From: Melastoma dodecandrum
Lineage: Eukaryota; Streptophyta; Magnoliopsida; Myrtales; Melastomataceae
Reading direction: 5' to 3'
Length of the DNA: 64,000 nucleotides
Assembly: GCA_029817715.1 (NCBI GenBank)
Contig: JARUPY010000248.1
Coordinates: forward strand, 1,488,001 to 1,552,000
A program made the position numbers and the translations under genes. Positions 22,701 to 35,685 of the stretch are shown here, one piece after another (position 1 is the stretch's first letter; each line of letters starts with the position of its first letter). The notes beneath the pieces were generated by a model that made no database searches, was not told the origin of the DNA, and saw nothing but the letters and a program-made list of their open reading frames with translations.

Positions 22701-24774
22701 CGATCAGGCAACCAGCTTTTCCCAACTCAGGGACTACCCCATCAAACTCAACTGCATGATCAGCTCACGAAGCGATCGGCACTGAACACTACAGGCACTA
22801 CCATCCAGCCGATGGAGTGTTCGAGTGAAGTGGGTAAGCAGTCAAGGCTGAGTTTGGTCAATCAGACCAATTCGTTGAGTCAAGAGCCGGCTCAATTACT
22901 TCAGCCTCCAGCCTTTGTCCTACCCAAATCCCCTGTTCTCCAGCAGCAACCATTACTTGGGAATAGTAACCATCCTCAAAGTTTGCATTCGATGCAACAG
23001 TCGGACGTTCTTGGACCGACTGAACAATTGAATATGTCGACTTCACCGTGGCCTTATCCAACGATCCCACATGCGAAGATGCCCAATAACCAAATTCAGC
23101 TTCTACTGCTGCAGAACCTTCAGCAGCAGCAGCAGCAACACTCGCTATTGGTTCAACATTCTTACCTGCATCAAGCTGATCAGAACAATCCGCAGTATCA
23201 GATGCATTATTTGGACACATTGCAATTCTCTAAGGTCACCAAGCCGAAGGAGGTGACAGACAGGACTCCACCAAATTTGACTTCATCTCCGTCAAATACG
23301 AATCAACCGCAGATGCCTGGTAACATCAGGAGCCCGCAATTCATTCGGATTACGAATCAGCCCCATCCAATTCAACTACAGCAAGAGCAACATATCCAGG
23401 TAAAAGGAACACCAAGAAACATGGGATTTTATCCCGCAGCAAATCAAGCTTCTGCTGCTTCTGGTTATCTGTTGAGTGAGGTTGCTAGAGGCAGACCATC
23501 CGTAGTTACAGATGACACGCCTTCTTGTCCCGTGTCATTTAATGGGAACAATTGCCAGGCTATGGTCCATTCAGCAGTGAACAGCCCGACCATCCACAGC
23601 ACATCAAACTTGGTGAATGTGACTGGAACGTTCTTGAGTCCGGGCACCTTGGAGATTATGGGATCTTCTTCCGGTAACTTGATGGACGACTACAGGAAGT
23701 CTGAAATGAAGCCTTCATTGATGAACACATTCAAGGATGAAAACCAAAACCCGGGGTCCTTCGGGGGTCAGCAATACGTAAATTGTGTTGCAGCCCAATC
23801 TGATTATTTGGACGCATCCTCTTCGACAACCTCTGTTTGCCTTTCTCAAAGTGATATCCATCTGCAACAACATAACATCTCGGTCTCGTATAATCAGCCC
23901 CCGATGATTCATAGAGATACAAATCAGGATGGGGGTGTTCAGGCAGACACTGGGAGTAATGTTGCATTCCCTTCTACTTCCAATGAACTTGTTGGATTGC
24001 CAGTGGACCCGGATTCGCTGATGGCAACAAGTATCCTAGGTTTGGGGAAGGAGTTATCAGATGAACTACCTTCTGCTGCCTTGCTTACTGACTGCAGTCA
24101 TGAAGATGCCCGGCAGATATCATCTTCAATGGTTCCTCATGCATTCGGGATTCCAGATGTAGGCTTCACAACCATGGATTCCCCAGTAAGTGATACCACG
24201 TTCCTGAACCGTGGTCCATGGATAGCTCCACCTCCACAGTTTCAGCCAATGCGCACTTTCACGAAGGTTAGACCCTATGAATTTTGTCCTTTCCTTTTAT
24301 TTTCTAACTCTCAAGGTTTGTTCTGATTTACTCCTGGTGTTGGCCAAAAGGTATACAAACGTGGAGCCGTTGGGCGATCCATCGATATTACTCGATATTC
24401 AGGTTACGATGAACTCAAACAAGACTTGGCTCAGAGGTTCGGGATAGAGGGACAGTTAGAAGATGGGCAGAGAATAGGATGGAAGCTCGTATACGTCGAT
24501 CATGAGAAGGATGTCTTGCTAGTCGGTGACGATCCATGGGAGTAAGTCCAAAGCATTTTAGTTGTAGCCGTGGCCTCATAGCTCGGAGATTGTTGGATCG
24601 TTTCTAAGGGTGGATGTTATCTCTTTGGTTAATGACAGGGAGTTTGTGAACTGTGTACGATGCATCAAGATCCTATCTCCCCAGGAAGTGCAGCAGATGA
24701 GCCTGGACGGATGTGTCGAGGATAGCGTCCTCCTGAATCACACCTGCAGCAGCTCTGGCGGTGGAAACATCTGA
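19718..24774 (+). CDS. auxin response factor, ARF7/ARF19 (activator) clade, 13 exons, complete
   Basis: This is a nuclear factor that binds TGTCTC-type auxin response elements and is restrained by Aux/IAA proteins. Exons: 19718-19867, 20411-20509, 20607-20663, 20842-20997, 21100-21184, 21315-21405, 21559-21723, 21821-21943, 22044-22119, 22199-22337, 22453-24266, 24351-24541, 24639-24774. They join in phase to 1093 aa. The B3 DNA-binding domain covers about 110-220 ([32 protein letters not shown]), then the ARF domain. A long Gln/Ser/Asn-rich middle region (about 380-985, with a polyQ run from a CAG tract near 23118) marks an activator ARF. The PB1 domain lies at about 986-1075 ([34 protein letters not shown]). 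The MPWLD...GISL.HWMNM motif after the ARF domain and the PB1 sequence place it with ARF7/19. The in-frame GTG six bases upstream is not used. The B3 block reads [11 protein letters not shown] where GGFSVPRRAAE is usual. Confidence 0.93.
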
Positions 24775-25021
24775 ACGTAGCCTCCCCAAGACACAGGTTA
24801 AGCCGGCCTTCGACGGAGTAGAGAAGTGACACGACACGACAGTTGGTGCAAGCTAACGCGCCAGGGGTCCGAGGATTCTGCATAACGGTTTCTCAGCAAA
24901 GTCAGAAGCACCTCACTGACATACATGCGTGTACGAAGCTGTTCGTTGTAAGCACCGCATTCGCTAGACGATGGCCGCGACCCAACCTTCGGGTGTTGTT
25001 CTACCACAATCTATGTTTCAA

Positions 25022-25090
25022 AATAATATTTATCGAAAAAATATTTTGCAAAAAAGGGAGCTATTTTCGAAATTCGTCGCACTAAATCGG
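25022..25090. repeat. solo MULE terminal-repeat remnant
   Basis: The stretch GAAAAAATATTTTGCAAAAAAG...TTTTCGAAATTC is similar to the inner terminal repeat of the element in ISA1 intron 7 (5127-5200). No partner repeat or coding part was found nearby. It sits just after the ARF gene. Confidence 0.4.
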
Positions 25091-25121
25091 CCGCGTTAGA
25101 ATACCCTCCCGTGGAAAATTA

Positions 25122-28100
25122 ACCGTGGGCTCCATCTCCATCTCCTCCTCCAACCTTTTTCGTCTTACCTCATCTTCTGTCCAGATAAGTTGCAAGTTCA
25201 CACAGTTCACCCACTTTCCCCCCATCTCGAACTGTCCGAAAATGGAGGCCACATTGCCCGCCTGCAAATCCATCCCTTCTTCTTCTTCAGGAGGCGGAGG
25301 GATGTTCTCAATGTGATGTGCTGATCGGAGAAGATTCTCGAGGGGTGAAAGGGTCGTTCGAAATGCCCAGGAGCTGGGTATACCTTGCGTGGCGGTTTAT
25401 TTTACCACTGATAAGGATGTGCTCCATGTGAAGTTGGCAGATGAATCTGTTTGCATTGGTGAAGCGCCGGGCAGCCAATCGTGAGTGGGTTGTTGATTAA
25501 TGATTTATTTTTCTGCTGTCAAGCTAGAGCGGTGAAATTCTAGACCGTGTTCTGGACATTGGTTTTTCTTGACGAGGCGAAGTTAAAATTGGTATCTTAA
25601 AGATGGAGTTCTTAATTGCCATGGAAAGCTAATAAAAACACCATTGAACTTGGACCCTTGGTTTGTTGATTGGGTTGACGGACGCGCCTTTGGGAGATTC
25701 TTTGAAATATCATATGTTTGATGCAACATTTGCTGGGTGAATTCTGTATATGGTCATTCGCATGTGCTTACTGATTCTGAATGTTCTCTCCGCTGCCATC
25801 AGCCGGGGGTGCACCGTGCTTCACCCGGGCTACGGCTTCCTGGCTGAAAATGCAATTTTTTATGAGCTGTGCAGATAGCATGGGATGAACTTTATAGGAC
25901 AAAAAAATGTAAGTACGATTGCAAGAAATCGAGGTGTAGGATGTCTGTCGTAAATATTTGAAACATCCTCCGTGAACTTGTGTAGTAGAAGGTGTTCTTA
26001 GCTTCTGTTCTGAATGCTTGCTTAGCTTAGCTACTTTGTTAAGACACCTAGTGATGCAATTATCCAAGTGAGATGAGTAGTAGTTCCATTGGTTGCTTTT
26101 CAAGATGAGTAGAGACAAAATAACTCCTTTCTTTAGTTTATACAAATCCGTGTTCTCATTGATTTCTTTACAGCCTGACGGTATCCAAGTAATGGGCGAC
26201 AAATCAACGGTCTGAGACACAACGAAGAATGCCAGTGTTCTAACTGTGCCTTGAAGGGATGGATTGCTAGAAATAAGTCATTTCACATGCCCATTTTCCT
26301 GTTCCATGAGCTGGTAATTCAAACATTATCCACTTATGTAAGCCACCAATGGCATAGCACAGAAGAAGCGGTCGCAATGAGATTGGGTTACCCTGTGATG
26401 GTCAAGGTGCATATTCCAATCTTAATAATTGATACATGCTATGCCAGATTTACTTCTCCTTTTGAATATCCATGAACGTTCATGATAAGGCTTCTGTCAA
26501 GGCTTCTGTCTGGGGTAGAAAGGGCACCCACTACTTGACATAAACTCTTCACAAATTGTGCAACTTCAATGTTTGGTGTGTGTAGCTAATGAGAAATGGA
26601 GAATAGTTCACCTGTGATTGATATTATGATGGCTCTCCTAAATGCCTGGATACATTCTTTATTAGCATAGTTGCTGGCTGATGAACTCTGTTGAAGCACG
26701 TGAAATATAGGATGAAGCTCTGATCTATGTGTTTCTACCCAGTGAAGGACATCTTTCTTGCTCGGTTAATGTTTGGTGCATTAGTGCTTGCAGCAACCAT
26801 GGAGAGCTTTAGTCTGAATTTTCATTTTTCATGAATTCACGACTTGCGTGCTTTAGGTAATGGATTTTTTGCGCTTAAATTTTATATACATTTGACTTTA
26901 GCTGGATAAACTAACATTATGCAAGTGGCAATGTATTTGGTGAAGGCAGGCAACAGCTGGTGGTGGCGGGCATGGAATGCGTCTTGTGAAACATCCTAAT
27001 GAGTTTGTGAAATTATTACACGTATTGCAATCAGCAATCTGCAAACATGTTCTTATAAGTAAAGAAAACAAAATTATAAACTGAATTTATGGTGATAAAT
27101 AATTGTATATTCTTAAGCACCGGAAGAGGTATAGAAGGTTGGGCTGTCTCACCAGTCTATTTGATTTTAGATTTAATCCTTTTTCCTTGTGCTATAGCAA
27201 GCCAAGAGCGAGGCGGCAGCCGCATTCGACAATGATGGCATTTACTTGGAGAAATACATTCAGAATCCTCGTCACATCGAATTTCAGGTAATTACTTTTA
27301 CCTTGATATTAACTTTTACAATTTACTCTTTGGAGGCAGCACCCTCTCTGAAATGGGAGAAGCTCTACGCATTGGGTTATTGCTATCCTGCTTGGATAAG
27401 CGGAACTATTTTCACTGCTCTTAGTTATATGGCTACATCAGGATTTGTAACCCTCATTATAACATTGATATGCCTCAATTCACTTTGTTTGCCTAGAGTA
27501 GGGTCATGCCACATCACTTGGGACTTCCTCAATTGATGGGCAGAAGCATATGACAATTGATAGTCAATGATGATCAGCGTAGATGACAAAATGTGCAACC
27601 GCACCACTTTGCTCTATGTTGTTTCCCTCAAACTCAAAGATGCTTTTCCATAGTAGACCAGGTCTTGCACTTTCTGTGCCGAGAAAAGGGTCAGTTAAAA
27701 ATTGAGGTTATTTGATATTATGATATTGCAACTTTTGCTGATAAAGCATGGTTGAATTGCGTTGTTTTTTCTCTTTGTCATTGGCTTACTTGTCCTCTAG
27801 CTTGGTTTCACAGGTTCTTGCTGATAAATAATGGCAATGTTGTCCACTTTGGGGAGTGTGATTGCAGTATTCAGGTACTCATAAGAGATTCCTTCTGTTG
27901 AGTTTTCACATTTAGTGACATGACCCTAAATTTTCAGATAAATGTCTAGTCAGAAGGTCCTTTCCAGTAGTTTCTACCTAGAATTTAATAGAGCTGGGCA
28001 TGAAGCATGTAATATGATGAACGTAAAATACTTGTTCAACAAAGAATTCTTTTAGGAATTTTTATTTTTTTATCCATGTCCTCATTAACACAGCCCTAGA

Positions 28101-29655
28101 AACTTCTGTTATCTTTGCATTTGTGCCTTACCCAAGTTAGTTTCCAGAGACAGAACCAAAAATGACTGGAAGAAGCACCTTCTCCTGCATTGACCCCTGA
28201 ATTACGAAAAGCCATGGGTGATATTGCCGTTGCACTTGCAGCAGCTGCATCCATCGGGTATACCGGTGTTGGGACTGTTGAGTTCCTCTTGGATGAAAGA
28301 GGTTTATTCTACTTTATGGAAATGAGTACCAGAATACAGGTTAGACCCGTTTGAAGTTTTTCTTGGGTGACATGCTTTATCTGTACTACGTATTGGCTTT
28401 TGTAGAGGTATCAAATAAGTTTATCCCATTGTCTTGTTTACATTTTTTCTGCTCTATGGTTGAGCATCCTGTGACATAAATGATCTCTTCAGTTGACCTG
28501 ATTGAGAAAAACTCCGTATAAGCAGGTGAAATAAACTTTTTAGATGGAACTTTTATCCGGTCCTTCAGAACTCAATATTGACAACCTTTCTTCTGTTTGA
28601 TTGTCAGGAGGAAATCGTGCTTCGAGGAGATTCTATTGAGCATCGTATTAATGCGGAAGATGCATTCAAAGGATTCTGGCCTGGACCAGGTACGCACTGT
28701 CTCTAAAATGGGACTGCAATTGGCATACCAAGCAGTGGAACCGGTGCAATATTTCCTCTTTCTAAGTTTCCTTCTGATGGTTTCCCCCCACACTTAACAT
28801 TCCCAGTCTCTTGTCTGACATTTCTCCAAGCCTTTCTTAGCTTGATGTTGGTTCAGATTTTTGTCTTCTCGTAGGGAGAATAACGGCCTACTTACCTTCT
28901 GGAGGCCCCTTTTGTTCGCATGAATAGCCATGTGTATCCAGATTACGTCGTTCCTCCAAGCTATGATTCCTTACTTGGAGAGGTTTGTTGGATTTCCCTT
29001 TAACGTTTCATAACATATGCTACCGTAGCAGACATGCATCATGAACTCCACAGTGACCGGCAATTCTCATCCATGGTATAGACTCTTGTAACACTAGAAG
29101 GTTTCATTCTGCTACATATGACTCGACTTAAAGAATGTACTATGGTTGAATGGAGTTTTATACGGACAGTTTATCTCGCAAATTGACATACTACTTTTCA
29201 TGTCTGTATGCTGGGGATTTCATCACTCATTGTATGGGCTGCAACAAGGAAAAGGCGATTGAACGGATGAAGAGGGCCCTTGATGACACCATCATCACAG
29301 GTAAGAAGCACCCTGTTGTTTTTTTTTTTAAATTGTCAGTCCTTTCCTGCTCCTTTCATTATACCGCAATAACAAAGATAATAATCATCCCACTGATATC
29401 TGAATGACAAGAATTGATGGCTGTTGGAAGGGTCCCAACCACCATTGAATACCATAAGCTCGTCCTTGACATCAAGGTATGACGGTTTTGGTTTCCCTGA
29501 TGAATTCTTGTGCTGAGTCTTGTAAAGCTGACTGTCTCGAGTCAAACTAGTTAATATTTCTACCCAACATTGTCCGCTGCAGGATTTCAGAAACTGGAAA
29601 GTCGACACCACCTTTTTTTTTAAGCACGATGACAAGCTCAGGGAGGTCATCTAAA
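25122..29655 (+). pseudogene. pseudogene of plastid acetyl-CoA carboxylase biotin carboxylase subunit (CAC2/accC), intron-containing
   Basis: The functional family member carboxylates biotin in the plastid heteromeric ACCase for fatty-acid synthesis. Recognisable exons in order: about 25318-25483 (DKDVLHVKLADESVCIGEAP), 25790-25910 (GCTVLHPGYGFLAENA-like), 26174-26408, 26947-27010 (AGGGGHGMRL-like), 27200-27288 ([20 protein letters not shown]), 27814-27875, 28142-28340 ([18 protein letters not shown]), about 28455-28525 (VEHPVT, then a stop), 28608-28690, 28875-28982, 29235-29302, 29410-29478 and 29582-29654. Introns are retained, so it arose by DNA duplication, not retroposition. Stops and frameshifts occur in several exons, for example the TGA in the first, TAG after CAGATAG near 25876, and TAA after VEHPVT. 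The EMNTR signature reads EMSTR. It cannot give a full enzyme. Confidence 0.88.
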
Positions 29656-30558
29656 GTAATTCAAGATAAGCCTTTTATATATTTCGTGAAACAGAACAAA
29701 TTCTCTGAAATCGATGTGATCTTATCTATCGACTAGTCTTATCTTGTTCAAGTCATTAGGATGAAGGGGCATAAACTTTGTTGATCATCATTAACTCGTT
29801 ACTACCTTAATCTTTAGCTGTTCCTCTTTTTTTCCCCTTATTTCATTCCCATCTGAGATTGATACAACCTATGAACATCATCGCAACGCCAGCAAAGGAG
29901 TATGTTAATGCTGCTGCTTAGATTGATCCTGCACCCATGGCCACCACGATGACACGACTGCAGGTCGTACAGCGATTTTGAGCCTGAGGCCTCACACAGA
30001 GCTGTTAGTTCTGCCGGGTCCACTTATTTCGTTATGGGAATAAATGCATGTGGAAGGCGCCAATTTATGACTGGAGGTTCTTGCTGTATTATCTCGTCGG
30101 GGATTGGTTAGAATGTCTCGTCTTGTCACCTTGAAGACGACGCCCAAGGAGGAGCCCGGGTTTCGACGCCTAGTTGCTGCTGCCCTTGGTTTAAAGTCAT
30201 CATCGACTCCGAAACTATATTTGTGTGCTGATGATTTTGACTTGTATGTATGCTTTTCAGTGCCCGGTTGTTGGAACTTCCTTATCACTTTTGATATGAC
30301 AGTGATAAAAACGACATTAACCTCGTTATGGATTGCTTAAAGTTGTTTAATGATAATTAAGCTTAATTGACTCTTAATGACTTTATATTATTGACTATGA
30401 CTTGAAGTACTTAGTGTCACTTTACCAAAATATGACATATTTGACTTATACAAATTTCAAACACACAGATATACACCAAACTTTCAGGTATGATTTGGTT
30501 TGTACACACAATAAACAAATTTACTATAAGTTTCTTGCTTTATGTTTGGAGATTCATC
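29656..30558. other. intergenic, nothing recognised
   Basis: AT-rich DNA between the biotin carboxylase pseudogene and the 3' end of the XTH gene. A frame on the minus strand at 29992-30288 has no family resemblance. Confidence 0.5.
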
Positions 30559-31706
30559 TCAAGCAGCGGTGCATTCAGGGGGAAGTCCCTGAGGGAACCT
30601 GCGGTAATCCGTGCAGTAATTGTAGATCATGTAGTTCTTCTGGACCCATCTCATGCGCTGCAGCCCCGCCATGTCCAGTGTCTGCGACATCCAGGGGGCC
30701 CTTCCGGATGGGGTGCAGGAGGAGGTGGAAGTGTACGAGGACCAGACGCAGGCTGAGCTCGCGTCGAATTTACGGTAGGAGGCGATGAAGGGGGCCTTGC
30801 TCCAGTCGGTCTTCACTAGTCCGCCCCTAGTCGCCCACTGGTCTGCATTCCACAGGCTCGAGTATATCCACATGGGTTGGCTCTTCGGGAAGGGGACCCC
30901 GTGAGTCCTCTCCAGGTTACGGAAATGCCTTATCGGCGTACCGTCCACAGAGAAGCTGTACAAGGAGAAGAGGAAAGTGTCATGAACGGGTGGCCAAAAA
31001 CGTAACCGAGTCATCTCAAAGTTTGCTGTCATAATCCACGACGAACTTATCCGACGAGAATGTTTATTACTCTAGTAAGCAGTGGAAGGACGTTTCGACC
31101 TTGAAGGTAATGAGGAGAAAGAAGATTGACGAAGCGATGGCTTACATTATTTCCTGAGGGTTCCACAAGACGGAATACGTGTGGAAGTCCAGCGTCGGAT
31201 CGAACCACAGGTAAAATTGTTGCTCCCGGTTTCCCTTCCCTTGCGTGAACACGTTCGTGTGCAGCACGTACGGGTCACCGCTCAGATTCCCAAGGAACTC
31301 GAAATCGATCTCGTCGTGTGCATACCCCACCGACGACAGCTGAAACAAGAACAACAACAACATAAAGATGATCCAATTCGAATCATTCGTTTGCTGACAT
31401 GGGACATGTTAGGCACTGAACACTGTTGTCACTAACATAGTACGCGGTGACGGTGCCGGCGGAGTTCCCAGGCACGAGCTTAAGCTGCATGTCGATCTTC
31501 CCATACAGGTACTGCTTCTTGGACTGGAATCCGGATCCGGACCCTCGGTCAAGGGATAAGGTGAGGAGCTCGCCATTATTCAGTATCTTAGCGCGGTATC
31601 CTCCCCATGTGGGGTCGAAGTTCTCGTCGATGCTGCCTGCCGTGGCCGCAGCAGCCAAGAGAAGGACTGCGAATGGGTAGCACGCCAGAATGCTCCTCGA
31701 AATCAT
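30559..31706 (-). CDS. xyloglucan endotransglucosylase/hydrolase (XTH), 3 exons
   Basis: This secreted GH16 enzyme cuts and rejoins xyloglucan chains in the cell wall. Exons 31437-31706, 31146-31339 and 30559-30955 (minus strand) join in phase to 286 aa, a normal length. Residues 1-23 form a signal peptide ([14 protein letters not shown]). The catalytic motif [10 protein letters not shown] lies at 98-107, giving Glu100 as nucleophile and Glu104 as acid/base, followed directly by the conserved N-glycosylation site NLS (Asn108). The C-terminal XET domain contains [14 protein letters not shown] and ends with [17 protein letters not shown], including the conserved cysteines. A TATA box is present upstream. 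Membership in a particular XTH group (TCH4/XTH22-25-like) is likely but was not tested. Confidence 0.93.
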
Positions 31707-31761
31707 TTTAGTACAATCTCACCTAAAATCAAGTGGGGAGGAAATAAAAGTGCAAGCTTGG

Positions 31762-31772
31762 CTTTATATATA
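31762..31772 (-). promoter_or_regulatory. TATA box of the XTH gene
   Basis: The minus strand reads TATATATAAAG, about 60 bases upstream of the XTH ATG. The usual spacing would place transcription start near 31735 with a short leader of about 30 bases. Confidence 0.7.
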
Positions 31773-33525
31773 GCAAACAACAGCAGCAATAATTAGAAAA
31801 TATTTGAAATCCAATGAAGATATTATTTCTACGAATTATTAGATCTTTAATTCATGGATGAAATGATTTCTCCCCAATAACATATCAGGGTTTGGCTACG
31901 AATGATTCATTCATATATTCACGTGCAATAATGTTGTGGTTACGTACTACTACAGTTTTAGTGAAACTATTTCGAGCGGGCTTCGGAGCTTTGAACGTTT
32001 TCGAAAGCGAGAGTCTGTGTGTGTGTGTGTAGGACAGGGAGGACATTAACATTTTTGGCGTTAACCTTTGGTTTAACACATTGCGTGAAGGATGGATGGA
32101 CCGATAGGATGTTGTTTTCTTTGGCATCGTGACTGCTACTGGAACGAAGGAGGGGGTCCCAGGAAGACAGCTAATGAGGGAGATGACGTTTTGGAAGGGG
32201 TGGGGGAGATGGACAATTTATCGTTAGGTCCACAGCTTTCTTCGACCGACCGACGATGCGCTCGAGTTAGAGAATGGTGGCCTGTGGGACCTCAGCTTTT
32301 CTGAGAGGAACGTTAATGTCAAACTTACCCTGTGTCGGCCGCGGGACGAAGAGACGAGGATCGAAACTGCAGGAGAAGGGCAGATCATCCACCAGTCGGA
32401 GCTAGAAAGCCAATAACAATGTGTGCCATGCTGATGGGCTTTGTGACTCTGTTATTAAGACACGGCACAAACCCTGTCCAAACTGGACATAAACTTTCTA
32501 ATGCAGAAATAAATAATGATTTCAGACAAGAGCCCCCTCTCTCCCCCCCCCGCCCCCGGTTTTTCTTTTTCGCATTTAAAATGTGTGTGGGGAACTACGA
32601 AAATGGTTTGCATAGGTGTAGGGGATGGGGATGGTCCCCTACCAAAGAGACAATGGACTTAAATATTGATATAAAGTTAGTGGTGGGAGAGTTGCTTTCC
32701 TTCCATGCTGGAGCCTTATCGATTTGATTTTTTTTTTCTCATTCGTACGTCTCGTCTCTTCTTGGTTGATCACGACTTGTTTCACCCGATGGAAGAAGAA
32801 CAGGCATGTTACTCGTAGCAGTAGTAGTATAGTAAGAGCAATCATGGGGTGAAGGAAGACAAGCTCGGGAAGAGGGGTGTTGTTTGTTAAGATTAAGACA
32901 CTTTTGGTCCTTGTCTGAAGCCCAATGTGATCGCGGATTGGGCCCTTTTGTTTCGCATTCGACATTCGCAACCCGCCGCCGCGGCCGTAGTTGAGTACGG
33001 GACAGCCGGTGGTATTCATATCCCAAGGCTGTTCAAGGAGGTGGACTTGCTTTATATGGTGATGAGGTCTGCACGGTGCACGGCTTGGCCGTTTCCGCCA
33101 TTATTGAGCTCTGAGGACTCAGAGATATGCATGCCCGGAAAGCAATACCGCGGAACCGGGCTCACCTTTGGATAGCTTTGGACGCAGGCATCCGATGACA
33201 CAAATATTGCATTTGCCAGAAGGCCATTTCTGAGTTCTTGTTTCAATTCGTTCAGATAAAACACTGAAGATCTAGTCATGGGGCCGTAACTCATAAACTG
33301 CTGTGGTATCGCGCCAAGGAGTGAAAATTCTTCTAGAAGATCTTCATGTAATTTATACGAAGAACAAATGAAAAAATAAGGAAAAAAAAAAGTAAAACGA
33401 CAAAAATATTAGAATCGTAAACAATTTTATGGAAAATGATTTGCTGTGAAGAACTGCATTTTGAACAATGGCCACCCTCTTTTTTACTTGGTTTTTCTTT
33501 TTCCTGAATGAATTTTCCCCTTTCC
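31773..33525. other. intergenic, no gene recognised
   Basis: This lies between the XTH promoter and the 3' end of the receptor kinase. It holds a (GT)n tract near 32013-32030. Frames at 32332-32727 and 32639-33019 have no recognisable family, start context or splice structure. Confidence 0.5.
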
Positions 33526-35685
33526 TCAGATTCCGATTTCGTCCGCGCCCCCTCGCGAGGACCTCACGGAGAAGAAGTCGTCGTCCCCATCCTTCTCCCT
33601 CACCTCCTCGATCTGTTCCATCGCCTCCTTCATGTCAAACCTCTTATCCGGATCAGCTTCGCAGCATCCCAGCCCAACCTTCAGCAGCTTCACCATTTCG
33701 TTCTCGCTTCCTGCTGGCACACTCATCTCCTTGTCTAGAGCGTCGGTTAGCCTCACGTCGCCAGCCTCCGTCGTTGACCTCACCCATGCTGCCAGGTCAT
33801 CCTCCGTGTTACCTTTCCCCTGCTGGAGGAAGTTTGCCGGCAGCTTCCCCGTCATGATCTCTAGGATCAGTATCCCAAGACTCCACACGTCGGTCTTCTT
33901 TGTGATCCTTTTGCTTTGCAGGTACTCAGGGGACTTATACGCCACCATGAGGTCCTGTGCGTTCTCCGAGTTGATGACGGGTACGAGGGTGTAATCGGTG
34001 AGGAGGGGCTCGAATGACTCGTTGAGGAGGACGTTCGATGACTTGAGGTGTCCGTGTGGGGTTATGAGGCTTGGGAGCTCATTGTACAGGTACGAAAGCC
34101 CCCTCGCAACGCCCTTTACGATCTTCAACCTTGTTGGCCAGTCAAGAGCAGGTTGGCCTCTAGCATGGTTGCCTGAAACATCCAGAAAAGGAAACAAAAT
34201 CCACCAGTCAATACTGAACTAAGCTCGTGCCCAACAGCTTGAGTTTCCAGATCAAAGAACGTTGAAGCTCGTGTGTCCATTGGTCTGAGGTTTTCGTGGT
34301 GTAGAAACAGGACAAGAAACTTACTGTGGAGGTGGACAGCGAGGCTTCCCCGCTTGACAAAGTCATAGACCAAGAGCTTCTCCTCCTTCCTGTAATAGAA
34401 TGCCACGAGCGAAAGAAGGTTCGGATGACTCAGCCGTCCGATCCGCCTCATGTGCTCCTGGAACTCCTCCCTTCCGACATTATTCATCTGCCTGAACCTC
34501 TTGACGACCATCGCGGGCCCACCAACGAGTGCAGCCTTGTAAGATGAACCGAAGCACCCGCTCCCTAGTATCTCGGCTGACGACTTGAGCAGGTCGTGGA
34601 GTTCGAATTTCTCCCTGTTGTCCCTAACAAATGACAGTTTTATGCTCTCAGCCTTCTTTCCGTGTCCTGAACTGTCTGGGGAAGCACCCTGCTGCTTGCC
34701 GTTGTTCGATTCCTGGAAGTTCGCCTTTTTCTGGAGGTTGGACGGCAAAGGAGGGCCTTCCACCGAGCTTTGTTTCTGTTTCCGTTGTCGAAGACCGACA
34801 ACAAGGCCCAGGATCACAAACACCGCACAGATAATGACTGCAGGGATAATGACATTGAGGTGCGAGGATCCAGCAGTAGAAGAGCCCGCACATGGACTTA
34901 GCGGAGCTCCACACAGTGCTTTGTTTCCTGTCGAGTAATCAGGATTGTTAGGCTATCATTCGGGGAAATAAATGAATTGGCAATCTTGGAAGAAAAGAAG
35001 GGTCACCGGAAAATGCGCTCGGGACAGTGGTAGCAAGTGAAGTAGGAATCGGCCCCTCCAAAGCATTGTTCGACACATCGAGCAGCTGGAGCTTCTGTTG
35101 GAAGTCTGGGATCGGACCCGAGAACTTGTTACTTTCCAACCCCAACTCCAAGAGCTTCGGAAGCTTGGTCAATGATGCAGGAATGTGGCCCGTGAAACCA
35201 TTTCCCCCCAAGTGCAGCTTCTTCAACGAAGACATATCGGAGAATGTGTCGTCCGGAATGTCCCCGGAGAACTTATTATTAGACAGGTAAACAGACTTCA
35301 GCATCCCGAGCTTTCCGAGGTTGGGGAGCGGCCCGTCGAAATTATTGTTCCTCACGCTGAGGGTCCTAAGAACCGGCAATCCTGTCAAGGAGTCGACATC
35401 AATATGGCCGCTGAGCCCCATGTTCTCGAGCTGAAGGCCCCAGACCGAACCTCCCAGGCATAGAACGCCTACCCAATTTGCCTTCCCCGAGCCAGGGACA
35501 CACGGTTTCGTGGATCCTGTCCAGGAGGACAATGCATTTTTGGGGTCGACAATAGATTTCTTGAACGCAATGAGAACATCCGACTCCGAGGGGGCGGAAA
35601 GGGTGACGATCGTGCCGTGGAACAACCCCACGGCAACCACGAGGGTTATGTACAGGGGGGAGTAGGAACCACGGTTAGGAGACAT
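33526..35685 (-). CDS. pollen receptor-like kinase (LRR-RLK III / PRK type), 3 exons, pseudokinase-like
   Basis: Exons 35007-35685, 34325-34927 and 33526-34172 (minus strand) give 642 aa. Layout: signal peptide about 1-32; LRR N-terminal cap (SDVLIAFKKSI...LSSW); five or six LRRs to about 215 (for example SVYLSNNKFSGDIPDDTFSD); transmembrane helix about 250-272 (VIIPAVIICAVFVILGLVVG); and a kinase domain about 345-625. The P-loop GSGCFGSSYKA and the lysine in MVVKRF are present. The catalytic loop is HGHLKSSN (no HRD aspartate) and the DFG site is TDYTLVP, so phosphotransfer is doubtful. Both changes are usual in PRKs, which act at the pollen tube membrane with RopGEFs. The start is the ATG at 35685; the in-frame GTG at 35730 was rejected. 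The gene structure shows no lesion. Confidence 0.9.
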
